Position numbers and translations under genes: made by a program. Shown one piece after another: positions 24,163 through 31,161 of a stretch of 40,482 bases of DNA. Each line of letters opens with the position of its first letter. The stretch's first letter is position 1. This stretch comes from a virus. The stretch lies in the IMG/VR virus record IMGVR_UViG_3300030117_006888, positions 1 to 40,482 of that record. The stretch is one strand, 5' to 3'. Below the pieces are notes generated by a model. That model searched no databases. It was not told the DNA's origin and worked only from the letters and a program-made list of their open reading frames with translations.

Positions 24163-24707
24163 GATTTGTCCTCATGGTTGGTGGCTTTGGGTGTGCCGTG
24201 GTTTGTGAACTCAATGGGTTGGGTTTCTGTCTTCAGTGCGTCACGTCTTGCCTGTGATGCATGTTGGTGAAGCGAGCTTAGACGAACCTGATGGTTCATT
24301 TTTGCCCGTCTTTCTGCTCGTGTGAGGTCAGTGTCGCGAGTGTGGTCCAAGATTTTCGCGCCTTTCCGGATTGCTGCAATGATCTGTTTGGAGACATTGT
24401 GAGTTGTGTATGTGATGTTCTCGCCGGGCTGCAAAATTACAAAGCCGTAGCCATGTGCTGTTTTTGGGAATCGTCCGGTGTGTACGAGAATGGCTTCGCG
24501 CCAGCCTTCTCGGACTGAACAGATTGTCATTGTCCATTTGCGGTATACGGATACAGGGTCTGCATCAGTGGGTGGTGTGAGTCCGCTCCAGTCAATGATG
24601 TTTTTATTGGAAACAATTTTGAACTCTGGTCGTTCTGCCATGATTGACAGTGTTTGAGATACGCATTTGTCGATTGCTTCTCTGATGTCTTCTCTCGATG
24701 TGGTCAT
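24159..24707 (-). CDS. Hypothetical protein coupled to the RAMP-like gene
   Basis: The 182-residue product ends in an ATGA overlap with the RAMP-like gene, so the two are probably made together and may work together. It has an N-terminal helix, a central beta region containing WREAILVHTGRFPKT and HGYGFVILQPGE, and a basic helical C-terminus. No cysteine motif or catalytic signature was recognised. No clear Shine-Dalgarno precedes the ATG. Confidence 0.65.
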   Translation of the reverse strand: MTTSREDIREAIDKCVSQTLSIMAERPEFKIVSNKNIIDWSGLTPPTDADPVSVYRKWTMTICSVREGWREAILVHTGRFPKTAHGYGFVILQPGENITYTTHNVSKQIIAAIRKGAKILDHTRDTDLTRAERRAKMNHQVRLSSLHQHASQARRDALKTETQPIEFTNHGTPKATNHEDKS

Positions 24708-24783
24708 TGGTCGTCCGTTGTGGCGAGGTGTGAATAGTCTCGATTTGCTGCGTACGGTGGTGTTTGGTTCCGTATTGAAATGT

Positions 24784-24814
24784 GCAGGGTTTTGGGTCGT
24801 ACGGATGACCCTGC
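24784..24814 (-). other. Intergenic inverted repeat GCAGGGT/ACCCTGC
   Basis: Seven-base arms flank a 17-base loop in the 119-base gap at 24708-24826. There is no T-run, so a terminator is not supported. It may be an operator or an RNA element controlling the downstream pair. Confidence 0.3.
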
Positions 24815-24826
24815 GAACCGGAAGAG

Positions 24827-25009
24827 TTATTTTGGTTGTTGTTTTTTCGATCTTGTCAGTGTGACCGGACGGTCACAGTCGAAGCAGTAGTTGTTGTCGG
24901 ATGCGTCCCAGTGTCCGGCATCGTCGAAGACCTTGTTTGTATTGGGGTCAATCCATGCCTTGAGTTGTACGTTAGGGGATAGGCATTCTGCGCATACTAT
25001 GGGCGGCAT
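24827..25009 (-). CDS. Zinc-ribbon miniprotein (60 residues)
   Basis: ATG with GAGG upstream, starting two bases after the DUF932-like gene stop. The 60-residue product has VCAECLSP and, later, YCFDCDRP, a four-cysteine zinc ribbon with a W-I-D-P-N middle. It ends in a basic tail (RSKKQQPK). It probably binds zinc and may contact nucleic acid. Function is unknown. Confidence 0.7.
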   Translation of the reverse strand: MPPIVCAECLSPNVQLKAWIDPNTNKVFDDAGHWDASDNNYCFDCDRPVTLTRSKKQQPK

Positions 25010-25011
25010 GA

Positions 25012-25944
25012 TTACTTTGCCTCGCCAGCTTCGACGTATTCACGGATCTGCAAGTCGAATGATGGGATGTAAGCCTCGGTTACAGATCCGCCTGCGTCAG
25101 CAATTGCACGCGTTGCGTGGTCGATGCCAGCATAGTGTGCGAATGCGCCTCGTGGTGCAGTGCGTTGACCGGCTGCAGTCACTGCTTGGTAAGCACTGAA
25201 CAAATCGTACTGACCATGTTCGTCATGCAGGTCGCCATTGTGGCAAGCGTTCCAGTAACGGAAAGCAGCGGTGAACTCCTGAGGTTTGATCAAGCCACGG
25301 CTGAATAGAACACCCATGTATGCACCGAACAAGTCGTTGCGAACTGGTATGTCTTTCCATGTCTGAAGCATTTCGATGCGTTGACGGATTGGCTCGATTG
25401 CCTCGGTGCAGATTTCTTGAATCATGCCGTTGAGTGTGTCGAACACGTTGGTGGTTTGTTTGGCCTTGATCATGTATTCGCCGTTGAAGATTCCGTTGGC
25501 GCATACCGTTGGAGCAGAACCGATGGCTGCTGCAGGTGCAATGCTTTTGTCGAGACTGGACCGCATTGCGATGGTGATGGCATGCCCGCTGTGACCTGAT
25601 CCGAAACCAATCATCCCGAACATCTGATTGTTGTTTCGGTTGAGAGCGTACGTTTCGAAGATAGGATCTGCATCGAGCATGTTGCCCATCACATCACGGC
25701 AATGGTCAGCTAGCGTTGTGAAGCCAACGGGTTGCCACTGTACGTTGCCGGAGCGTGGATGGAAAGTTGGTTCGGGTGTTGGTACTGTTGCAAGCTGTGT
25801 GTAGTCACAACGATAAGCGTCGGGAGCGCCGATAGTCATGATCTGCTGTGACTTGAGTCGCGGTAGAGGTGCTGGCCTGCGTCGTGGTAGGTCAGGGTTG
25901 AGTCGCAGAGTTGATAGTGGTGTGGATGTTGTCGGTTGCATCAT
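25012..25944 (-). CDS. DUF932-like phage protein
   Basis: ATG with GGAG upstream, and ATGA overlap with the previous gene. The 310-residue product has a proline-rich N-terminus, a central GFGSGHSGHAITIAMRS-type region, and the C-terminal FRYWNACHNG...YDLFSAYQAVTAAGQR, quoted in part. Layout and this last region fit the DUF932 (phage/plasmid-like) family seen in many mobile elements. Its function is not known; some members are linked to recombination. The call is from motif memory, not a search. Confidence 0.6.
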   Translation of the reverse strand: MMQPTTSTPLSTLRLNPDLPRRRPAPLPRLKSQQIMTIGAPDAYRCDYTQLATVPTPEPTFHPRSGNVQWQPVGFTTLADHCRDVMGNMLDADPIFETYALNRNNNQMFGMIGFGSGHSGHAITIAMRSSLDKSIAPAAAIGSAPTVCANGIFNGEYMIKAKQTTNVFDTLNGMIQEICTEAIEPIRQRIEMLQTWKDIPVRNDLFGAYMGVLFSRGLIKPQEFTAAFRYWNACHNGDLHDEHGQYDLFSAYQAVTAAGQRTAPRGAFAHYAGIDHATRAIADAGGSVTEAYIPSFDLQIREYVEAGEAK

Positions 25945-26198
25945 GTCTCCAGTTGGATGATGGTTGTTGGGTCAGGACACGGAACGTTGATTCGTTCGCA
26001 TTGACCCGTGGCTGGGTGATATCGGTGACGGAACTGGTGGATCCAGTGGCCATCGATTTTTACGGTGCCCATGTACTCCCAGTGTTCGTGAGAATCGACA
26101 GGACCGGGCGGTTTTGTTCTGAACTTGGTGTTGAATACAATTGACCAAGCGCGTTCCCATTCGGGAGTGTCTCGCATCATAGAGTGGATAGCTGGCAT
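25941..26198 (-). CDS. Hypothetical small protein
   Basis: The 85-residue product overlaps the DUF932-like start by ATGA. It contains HEHWEYMGTVKIDGHWIHQF and a HPATGQCERINVPCP region, so it is His- and Trp-rich with two cysteines. No known motif was matched. Its upstream end overlaps the previous gene by 22 bases, which is longer than its neighbours show, so a later start is possible. Confidence 0.6.
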   Translation of the reverse strand: MPAIHSMMRDTPEWERAWSIVFNTKFRTKPPGPVDSHEHWEYMGTVKIDGHWIHQFRHRYHPATGQCERINVPCPDPTTIIQLET

Positions 26199-26491
26199 GG
26201 AGGTATCGTTCCTTTGCGTGGATTACGCGGTAGCTCCTGCAGTAAAGTCTGAAGCAGATTTACTGGTGAAGCGGGAATGATTCCATCGTATACAGCCAAC
26301 AGCAGGGTAGCTTTGGTCGGTGACATTGGTAGTATACCGACTGCGTCCTCTGTGCCCTTCTTGATTAGAACTTGATTTGGTTTAGTTTGTTGATTGAGCC
26401 ACTGCACGTATCGAGTGCGGTGGGGTGTGTTTTGTTTTTTGCGGAGAGGTACCGTGAATCGGCGTCTCTCCTTCTCTTCATCGTCTGTCAT
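26177..26491 (-). CDS. Hypothetical basic protein
   Basis: ATG with AAGGAG upstream. The 104-residue product has a charged N-terminus (DDEEKERRR) and basic stretch, then a hydrophobic helix (KATLLLAVYDGIIPASPVNLLQTLL) that is amphipathic rather than clearly membrane-spanning; only part is quoted as TLLLAVYDGIIPASPVNLL. It follows ssb by nine bases. No family was recognised. Confidence 0.6.
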   Translation of the reverse strand: MTDDEEKERRRFTVPLRKKQNTPHRTRYVQWLNQQTKPNQVLIKKGTEDAVGILPMSPTKATLLLAVYDGIIPASPVNLLQTLLQELPRNPRKGTIPPCQLSTL

Positions 26492-26500
26492 TGGCGCTCC

Positions 26501-26884
26501 TTAGAACGGGATCTCGTCGTCTGTTTGATAGGGTCGTTGTGTTGTTGCTCCGTTGGTTGGTGTTTGTCGTTTGGATAGAAACTCTACTTTGTCGCCGATG
26601 ATCTCGAAGCTTTTGCGCTCGACACCTTCTTTGTCTGTGTACTTGTTGGACCGGATCTTGCCCAGCACTGCGACCTTCGAACCCTTGGCGAGGAACTTGG
26701 CGCATGACTTCGCTGTGCCCGCGAACACAACGACACGGTGCCACTCTGTGTGATCGACCCATTGATTGTCGCGTTTGATTGATTCGTTTGTTGCTACGCT
26801 GAGGATGCAGATCTGCATGCCGCTTTCTGTTTCGCGGAATTCAGGGTCTTGGCCGAGGTTGCCTGTTAGGAATACATGATTCAT
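26501..26884 (-). CDS. ssb: Single-stranded DNA-binding protein, canonical SSB
   Basis: The 127-residue product has the OB-fold signature: NHVFLTGNLGQDPEFR at the N-terminus, then SVATNE, WHRVVVFAGTAKSCAKFLAKG and VLGKIRSNKYTDKEG, and it ends in the acidic tip DDEIPF that recruits SSB partners. The linker is short. It coats ssDNA during replication and recombination. Since it retains the partner-binding tip, it may also recruit host repair or replication proteins. It is the second ssDNA-binding-type gene here, besides the DUF669-like one at 10416. Confidence 0.93.
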   Translation of the reverse strand: MNHVFLTGNLGQDPEFRETESGMQICILSVATNESIKRDNQWVDHTEWHRVVVFAGTAKSCAKFLAKGSKVAVLGKIRSNKYTDKEGVERKSFEIIGDKVEFLSKRQTPTNGATTQRPYQTDDEIPF

Positions 26885-26980
26885 GTTGATACCTTGTTGG
26901 GTTTGTTGTTTGTATGGAACCTGTTTTTAGCCATGCTGGTTGATAGGTGGTTTTCGAAACAGGCAAAAGGGTTGACCACC

Positions 26981-27451
26981 TTATAGTTCTTGGCAGTTTG
27001 TTTGTTGTGTTTTGAATAGCGGTTTACGTTTGTGATCGACGTGGTCACCAGCTACTGCATCGGACATGGTGAGTGCTGTGTAGAAAGCGAGACGTCGAGC
27101 GTTTTGATTGTAGAACTCATCCTCTTCTGTAGATGAATTTGATATGTGGCAGCCGATGTCGAGTTGTCTGTTGATTTCGTCGACGAACTTTTTACGTAAC
27201 TCGGCAGTGTCGGGTCTGGAGTGGTATCTGTCTCTGACTGTTGCTAGAGCGAGACCGTTGTACTCACAGAGGAGTAGGCAGTACGGACTGAGACCAAGAC
27301 GTATTGTGTTGTTCATCTTGATGTAAGGTGAACACTCGAAGAGTCCTTTGCCGTGTAGATAGCTTGCGAGTCGTACCAGTTCGAGTGGTGTTGTGCGGTT
27401 GAGCCTCGCGCTGTCACGTTTGTCGAATGTGTAGATAATTACAGGGGTCAT
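26981..27451 (-). CDS. Hypothetical protein
   Basis: ATG at 27451 makes an ATGA overlap with the previous gene. The 156-residue product starts with a hydrophobic strand (PVIIYTFD), has a LVRLASYLHGKGLF helix and a central NTIRLGLSPYCLLLCEYNGL strand pair. No catalytic or binding motif was recognised. Just after its stop a 7-bp inverted repeat (AGGTGGT/ACCACCT) may form a hairpin. Function is unknown. Confidence 0.65.
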   Translation of the reverse strand: MTPVIIYTFDKRDSARLNRTTPLELVRLASYLHGKGLFECSPYIKMNNTIRLGLSPYCLLLCEYNGLALATVRDRYHSRPDTAELRKKFVDEINRQLDIGCHISNSSTEEDEFYNQNARRLAFYTALTMSDAVAGDHVDHKRKPLFKTQQTNCQEL

Positions 27452-27666
27452 TGTGTCGCCTGTGGTTGGGGCGTTGGGTTCTGCAACTTGATTTGACATA
27501 CAGTGCAATCGAGCATGTCAGTCACAAGAATTTCTTTGACGAATACACGACCGGGTCCGAAACGAAGACGATCAAGGTGTGGTCTGACTACTGACAAAGG
27601 AACACGCTCCTGCTCGATGTGTTGTCCGCCGTCGATGTCGTACCAGTAGAGATTGAATAGTTCCAT
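27448..27666 (-). CDS. Hypothetical small protein with CxxC
   Basis: ATG at 27666 was chosen because TTGGAG precedes it; the longer frame overlaps the DUF3228-like gene. The 72-residue product includes LYWYDIDGG, a VRPHLDRLRFGPGR segment and a C-terminal LDCTVCQIK. The CxxC is single, so any zinc site would need a partner. Coupled to the next gene by ATGA. Confidence 0.6.
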   Translation of the reverse strand: MELFNLYWYDIDGGQHIEQERVPLSVVRPHLDRLRFGPGRVFVKEILVTDMLDCTVCQIKLQNPTPQPQATQ

Positions 27667-27680
27667 TTTTTGCTCCAAGT

Positions 27681-27755
27681 TTAAGGCATGAAAAGTGTTG
27701 CGAATCCAACGAAGTAGATTGCAAGTAGGAAGGTTGATGCAAGGTCCCAGAACAT
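27681..27755 (-). CDS. Putative 24-residue membrane peptide
   Basis: A 24-codon frame starts in a TAATG overlap with the DUF3228-like gene stop and ends before the next ribosome site. Nearly the whole peptide is one hydrophobic helix (WDLASTFLLAIYFVGFATLF). It resembles small phage membrane peptides by size and layout alone. Coupling and composition support it, but length makes chance possible. Confidence 0.4.
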   Translation of the reverse strand: MFWDLASTFLLAIYFVGFATLFMP

Positions 27756-28354
27756 TAGCGCACGTTCGCGTAGGCGGAATGGTAGTCAAGTGACTGTTGC
27801 TTTTCGGTCGTTGTGTAGGTACATCCGCTGCCACCTGCTGCGATTCCAGCCTCGTTGCGTGCGATGGTGGACGGCGTTGGGGGTATGGGAGTACCAACCA
27901 TCTCGCCGTTGATCGATACAATAGCGTGACTGGTTGTTGGTTGTACCTTGATACCTTCTCGAGCGAGTTGTCCTGCACTGTATACGATTAGGTGTAGGTA
28001 CTTTGCTGTTGCAGGTTGCACGTCACTTGATTGGAAGAACGTGCGTTCGACAGGTTCTTCACCTTCACGACGAGGTTCGTTTGTTGTTTGCAGCAGATGT
28101 CTGTTCGTGTCTGTGATCAGAGCCTGACCTGCCAAGCAGTTTGTGAAGTTTTCGATGACGATTGTTTTCACGTATGGCTTCGTTGAATCAGTGAATGTCG
28201 CGACAAGTTTGTCGAACGTTGGGTGTGTGATTGTGGCCATGAAATCTTCGGGACTGCCGGAGATGCTTGTGCCGATGAAGTCGGGGTCGAAGTGACGTTT
28301 AGCGAAGTCTGTGATTTCAATCCGTGATAGATCGATTGGTCTGGTCAGTGCCAT
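27755..28354 (-). CDS. DUF3228-like protein
   Basis: ATG at 28354 with AGGAG upstream; an earlier in-frame start at 28441 lacks support. The 199-residue product has a central YLHLIVYSAGQLAREG, then HAIVSINGE, PPTPSTIARNEAG and GGSGCTYTT. This order matches DUF3228, in which a VLYSAxxL strand, a WEIVS strand, a P-x-TMARN segment and a GGT-x-x-x-Y end recur. The family has no known function and includes bacterial and phage members. Recognition is by memory of the family pattern. Confidence 0.6.
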   Translation of the reverse strand: MALTRPIDLSRIEITDFAKRHFDPDFIGTSISGSPEDFMATITHPTFDKLVATFTDSTKPYVKTIVIENFTNCLAGQALITDTNRHLLQTTNEPRREGEEPVERTFFQSSDVQPATAKYLHLIVYSAGQLAREGIKVQPTTSHAIVSINGEMVGTPIPPTPSTIARNEAGIAAGGSGCTYTTTEKQQSLDYHSAYANVR

Positions 28355-28417
28355 GGTTGGCTCCTGTGTTTGGGTTTTGGGTTGATTGATTTGTCGAACA
28401 GCGTTGGCTGTGTAAAT

Positions 28418-28468
28418 GTGCGCCCTGTTGTTATTGCGCACGGAGCCGGACGCCCGCTCGTTGTGCGC
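28418..28468. promoter_or_regulatory. Three GTGCGC/GCGCAC sites in the gap before the DUF3228-like gene
   Basis: GTGCGC (28418-28423), GCGCAC (28436-28441) and GTGCGC (28463-28468) lie in the 161-base gap between 28355 and 28515. The last two form an inverted repeat with a 21-base spacer. They could be an operator or an RNA hairpin. No clear promoter hexamers were seen beside them. Confidence 0.3.
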
Positions 28469-28515
28469 TCAACCTTCGGTGGTTTGGTTTGTGGTATCCG
28501 AAGGATTGCCAGTTG

Positions 28516-29166
28516 TTACCCACTGGTGGGGGTTTGTTGTTTGTTGAGATTGTCGAATGATGCGATGAATTGTGTCCACATTGCTGTGAGTTCGCATTCC
28601 TGAGCGAAGACATGATCGACCGTTCTGCATCTTGAGTGACAATGGACCTCGAGATGGGTGGAGTTCGAGTTTGTTTCTGTGGTTTCTACGCTGACTCCGA
28701 TATCGTCGAGGATGTACATTGCGCAGTATGTCGTTGTCGGTGTCCCGTCGGCTCTGTTTTTCGGGAAATGGATGAACATGTTTATGTCGAGTTCGTCGGC
28801 AGTCCGCCAGTGTTCGCATGGTTCAACTGGGCAAACGTCGACTTGTACTGAGAACCTTGCCTCAGGTGCTATGTAAGGATCGAACATGTCTTCGTATTTT
28901 TCGAGACGCCCTCTGATTTCGTCCTCCAGTAGTGATTCGATCCGCAGTTCGCAGTTGCCTTTCAAGCTTTGGAGTTGAACCTTGCGTTCTGAGACATACG
29001 GTTCCATTTTGGCTGCAAGTGTTGCTACCGCCTTGCGTATGGAATCAGGAAGCTCTGCGCTTTGAATGGCTTGGATGTTTTTGTTCATGACTCGGATGTG
29101 AGAATCTATGTGGTCTTCGCAATCGTCGAGTATGCTCCTGCTTGGAAAGTTTGAGTTTTTGGACAT
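28516..29166 (-). CDS. Hypothetical helical protein
   Basis: ATG with AGGAG upstream. The 216-residue product has a helical N-terminal half rich in charge (KMEPYVSERKVQLQSLKGN) and a C-terminal beta-rich half with scattered cysteines and His. No zinc pair spacing or catalytic motif was recognised. It is an early member of the long operon. Confidence 0.65.
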   Translation of the reverse strand: MSKNSNFPSRSILDDCEDHIDSHIRVMNKNIQAIQSAELPDSIRKAVATLAAKMEPYVSERKVQLQSLKGNCELRIESLLEDEIRGRLEKYEDMFDPYIAPEARFSVQVDVCPVEPCEHWRTADELDINMFIHFPKNRADGTPTTTYCAMYILDDIGVSVETTETNSNSTHLEVHCHSRCRTVDHVFAQECELTAMWTQFIASFDNLNKQQTPTSG

Positions 29167-29194
29167 GATGTTTGCTCCTGATTTTTATGCAGGT

Positions 29195-29521
29195 TTAAGG
29201 GAGTGAAATTCTGAAATCGTCGCACTCGGAAACGAATCGTGAACGTTGTTCTTCTGTGAAGCCGTTGCTTTCGCAATATCCATCGATGATTACTTCTCGC
29301 AGGTTGAGGACGAGCTTCATCATTTTCCACGACATGTTACCGATTTCTTCGTTGATGTCGTACGCCAAGTCGATGCAGTGAACTGTGTTGAATCGTTCCA
29401 AATTTTTCGCCAAGACCTGCATCTTCCCGATCTTTTGTTGCTGCTGCATTATTGAATGCATTGTTTTGCAGATCCATTCGATGTCGTCTTTGGCGTCGTT
29501 GAATGTGATGTCTGTGGCCAT
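29195..29521 (-). CDS. Hypothetical helical protein, first gene of the minus operon
   Basis: ATG at 29521 follows AGGAG at good spacing. The 108-residue product is almost entirely helical (MHSIMQQQQKIGKMQVLAKN, later MSWKMMKLVLNLREVI). It is the promoter-proximal gene of the run down to 20600. Directly upstream lies a six-base inverted repeat (ACACTA-TGGG-TAGTGT, 29533-29548) and the GTAACC repeats. Function is unknown. Confidence 0.65.
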   Translation of the reverse strand: MATDITFNDAKDDIEWICKTMHSIMQQQQKIGKMQVLAKNLERFNTVHCIDLAYDINEEIGNMSWKMMKLVLNLREVIIDGYCESNGFTEEQRSRFVSECDDFRISLP

Positions 29522-29532
29522 TGTTGCTCCTG

Positions 29533-29548
29533 ACACTATGGGTAGTGT
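29533..29548. promoter_or_regulatory. Inverted repeat before the first operon gene
   Basis: ACACTA and TAGTGT are perfect six-base arms with a four-base centre, just upstream of the ribosome binding site of the gene at 29195-29521. As DNA it could be an operator; as RNA, a leader hairpin close to the ribosome site. Confidence 0.35.
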
Positions 29549-29559
29549 TTGATGTTGGT

Positions 29560-29835
29560 GTAACCACCAAGATGTGGGTGGTTACGCGATTGCTTTGGTA
29601 CAACCTTGTGAATGGCTGAACGCCCCTGTTACCCACCTGTTTGCACCATGAATATTCTTGTGCGCGCGGTCGTGTGTGAAGCAATATTTGTTTGTTTTGC
29701 TTTGATGCACAGTGCTTGCGCGCGAAAGGTACATGTTCTTTTTTGTGGTTACAGTGGTTACACTGCTTGGTAATAGAGTTTGTACCTTTGGTTTGGTGTA
29801 ACCCATTGTGGGTAACGTTTGGGTTACTGGGTTAC
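29560..29835. repeat. GTAACC/GGTTAC repeat cluster, candidate origin or control region
   Basis: About nine copies of GTAACC or GGTTAC variants lie in both orientations in 276 bases: GTAACCACC (29560) with its perfect partner GGTGGTTAC (29577), GTTACCCACC (29638), GTGGTTAC twice (29745, 29754), GTAACCC (29798), GGGTAAC (29810) and GGGTTAC twice (29821, 29829). An AT-rich tract follows at about 29836-29885. No convincing gene occupies 29522-30110. Clustered short repeats beside AT-rich DNA are seen at phage and plasmid origins and at multi-site promoters. Confidence 0.5.
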
Positions 29836-30110
29836 ACAGGAAACAAAAAGTTGAAATAGAAAAAACACAAAATAAAAATCGCCAGTACTCTGATTGTTTC
29901 AACCCGGCCCGGTTGCGCCCTGCCCCTGAGGCCGGGGGTTGGGTGGCTGGGAGTGTCTGTGAGTTCCGGGGTGCGTGCGTTGGCATTACCACTGAGTTGG
30001 TTGGTGTCTCCTGTGTGACTGGCTGAACTGCGATGCTTGGTACGGAGACGGTCGTCGTACACATGGAAAAGAAGGTCATGGTAATGACTCCTTTGCGCTA
30101 CGGGCGGCAG

Positions 30111-30146
30111 AAAAAAGGCCCCGAGTCGCCGAAGCGACCCGGAGCC
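30111..30146 (-). terminator. Strong rho-independent terminator after the 30164-31138 gene
   Basis: Read on the minus strand, GGCTCCGGGTCGC and GCGACTCGGGGCC form a 13-bp stem (two G-T wobbles) closed by a TTCG tetraloop and followed by six T residues. It ends transcription of the gene at 30164-31138, so genes from 29521 down need their own promoter in the repeat region. Confidence 0.88.
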
Positions 30147-30163
30147 AGCGGGCAGGTACGTGG

Positions 30164-31138
30164 TTACTTGCTTGCGTCAAGGATGCGAGCAGCAAGGTCG
30201 TTGGCCACCTCGTGACGTTTCGCCATTTCACGAACCTCACGGTTGTCGCGGCGAGCTTCATCGGCCTCATGTACGTAAGGCGTTTCAACTACCTGCGTTC
30301 TCTCGTACCGACCGGTTGCGTGGTTGTGAATCCATTGGTCGGACGGGAGAGCGTCCTCATCGGCAACAAGCTTCTTGACCGGAAAAGGCCCGAACACGCC
30401 GTGCTGGGTTGGGTCAGGACACTCGTTCGACTTGAAGGACATCTTCGGGACATCCTCACCAAGGAGGATGGCGTCCTCGATGGCCTTCGCAGCACCATCG
30501 CGAGACCCGCGAAAGGCATCGTACGGCTTGCCGGTGCGTTGAGAGACACCAGCAGGGACCATCTTACGGAATGTTGAATAGGTCTCAACATTCGCAAGGA
30601 AGGAGAGGATGGCCATCACCTCCTTCGTCGCTGCCTTCAAGGCCTTGGTGTGGTTGCGAAGAACCAACGAGGCAGATGACTTACGACCGTCGGCCTTGGT
30701 TGGGGGTGTCATCTTCGCAAGCCAAGCAGCGAGGGCGATGTCCTCATCAACGAACAGGTGGGCGTGGGTCGAGCCATTGAACGCAAGTCCATTGGAACGA
30801 AGCTGGGCCAAGGTGCGTCGAGGAGCCTTGTCTTGGCTGAACATCCGCATACCCATAACGAATGGGTAAAGCGTGACGTCCTCGGCATCTTGGTCCTCTC
30901 GTGGCACCTGAAAGCCGCAACGCAACTCGGAACCCTTGAGCATCGCCATGACCTTCTCTTCCTGATGGTCGATTTGTCGCCATTCTTGGTCTTCACCGAA
31001 GAGGTCGTCGATGCGGGCATCGAGTTTGTTGCAAGCCTCCTTGAACGCCTTAGCAGCAGCTTTGTTCTTCTTCTGGAAGACGCCCATAGCTGCAGAAGTT
31101 TCGTTGGACGGACGTTGAATTACAGGTTGACGTGACAT
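30164..31138 (-). CDS. Hypothetical protein, single-gene transcript
   Basis: ATG with AAGGAAG upstream. The 324-residue product has a helical, basic N-terminus (KKNKAAAKAFKEACNKLD), a middle segment including LYPFVMGMRMFSQDKAP and LAFNGSTHAHLFVDED, and a charged helical C-terminus. It contains no cysteine cluster, P-loop or membrane segment. It is transcribed alone, with its own terminator, which often marks strongly expressed or separately timed genes. Base composition is richer in C than the genes to its left. Function is unknown. Confidence 0.7.
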   Translation of the reverse strand: MSRQPVIQRPSNETSAAMGVFQKKNKAAAKAFKEACNKLDARIDDLFGEDQEWRQIDHQEEKVMAMLKGSELRCGFQVPREDQDAEDVTLYPFVMGMRMFSQDKAPRRTLAQLRSNGLAFNGSTHAHLFVDEDIALAAWLAKMTPPTKADGRKSSASLVLRNHTKALKAATKEVMAILSFLANVETYSTFRKMVPAGVSQRTGKPYDAFRGSRDGAAKAIEDAILLGEDVPKMSFKSNECPDPTQHGVFGPFPVKKLVADEDALPSDQWIHNHATGRYERTQVVETPYVHEADEARRDNREVREMAKRHEVANDLAARILDASK

Positions 31139-31161
31139 GTTAGCACTTCCTTATTGGAAAA

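Noticed and set aside
27667-27978. N-terminal extension of the 27448-27666 gene
   Set aside because: It would run through the DUF3228-like gene, and ATG 27666 has a good ribosome site.
29582-29731. Minus-strand frame of about 50 residues in the repeat region (longer form up to 30079)
   Set aside because: No ribosome site, no recognisable motif, and it crosses the GTAACC repeats and a GC-rich tract; treated as chance.
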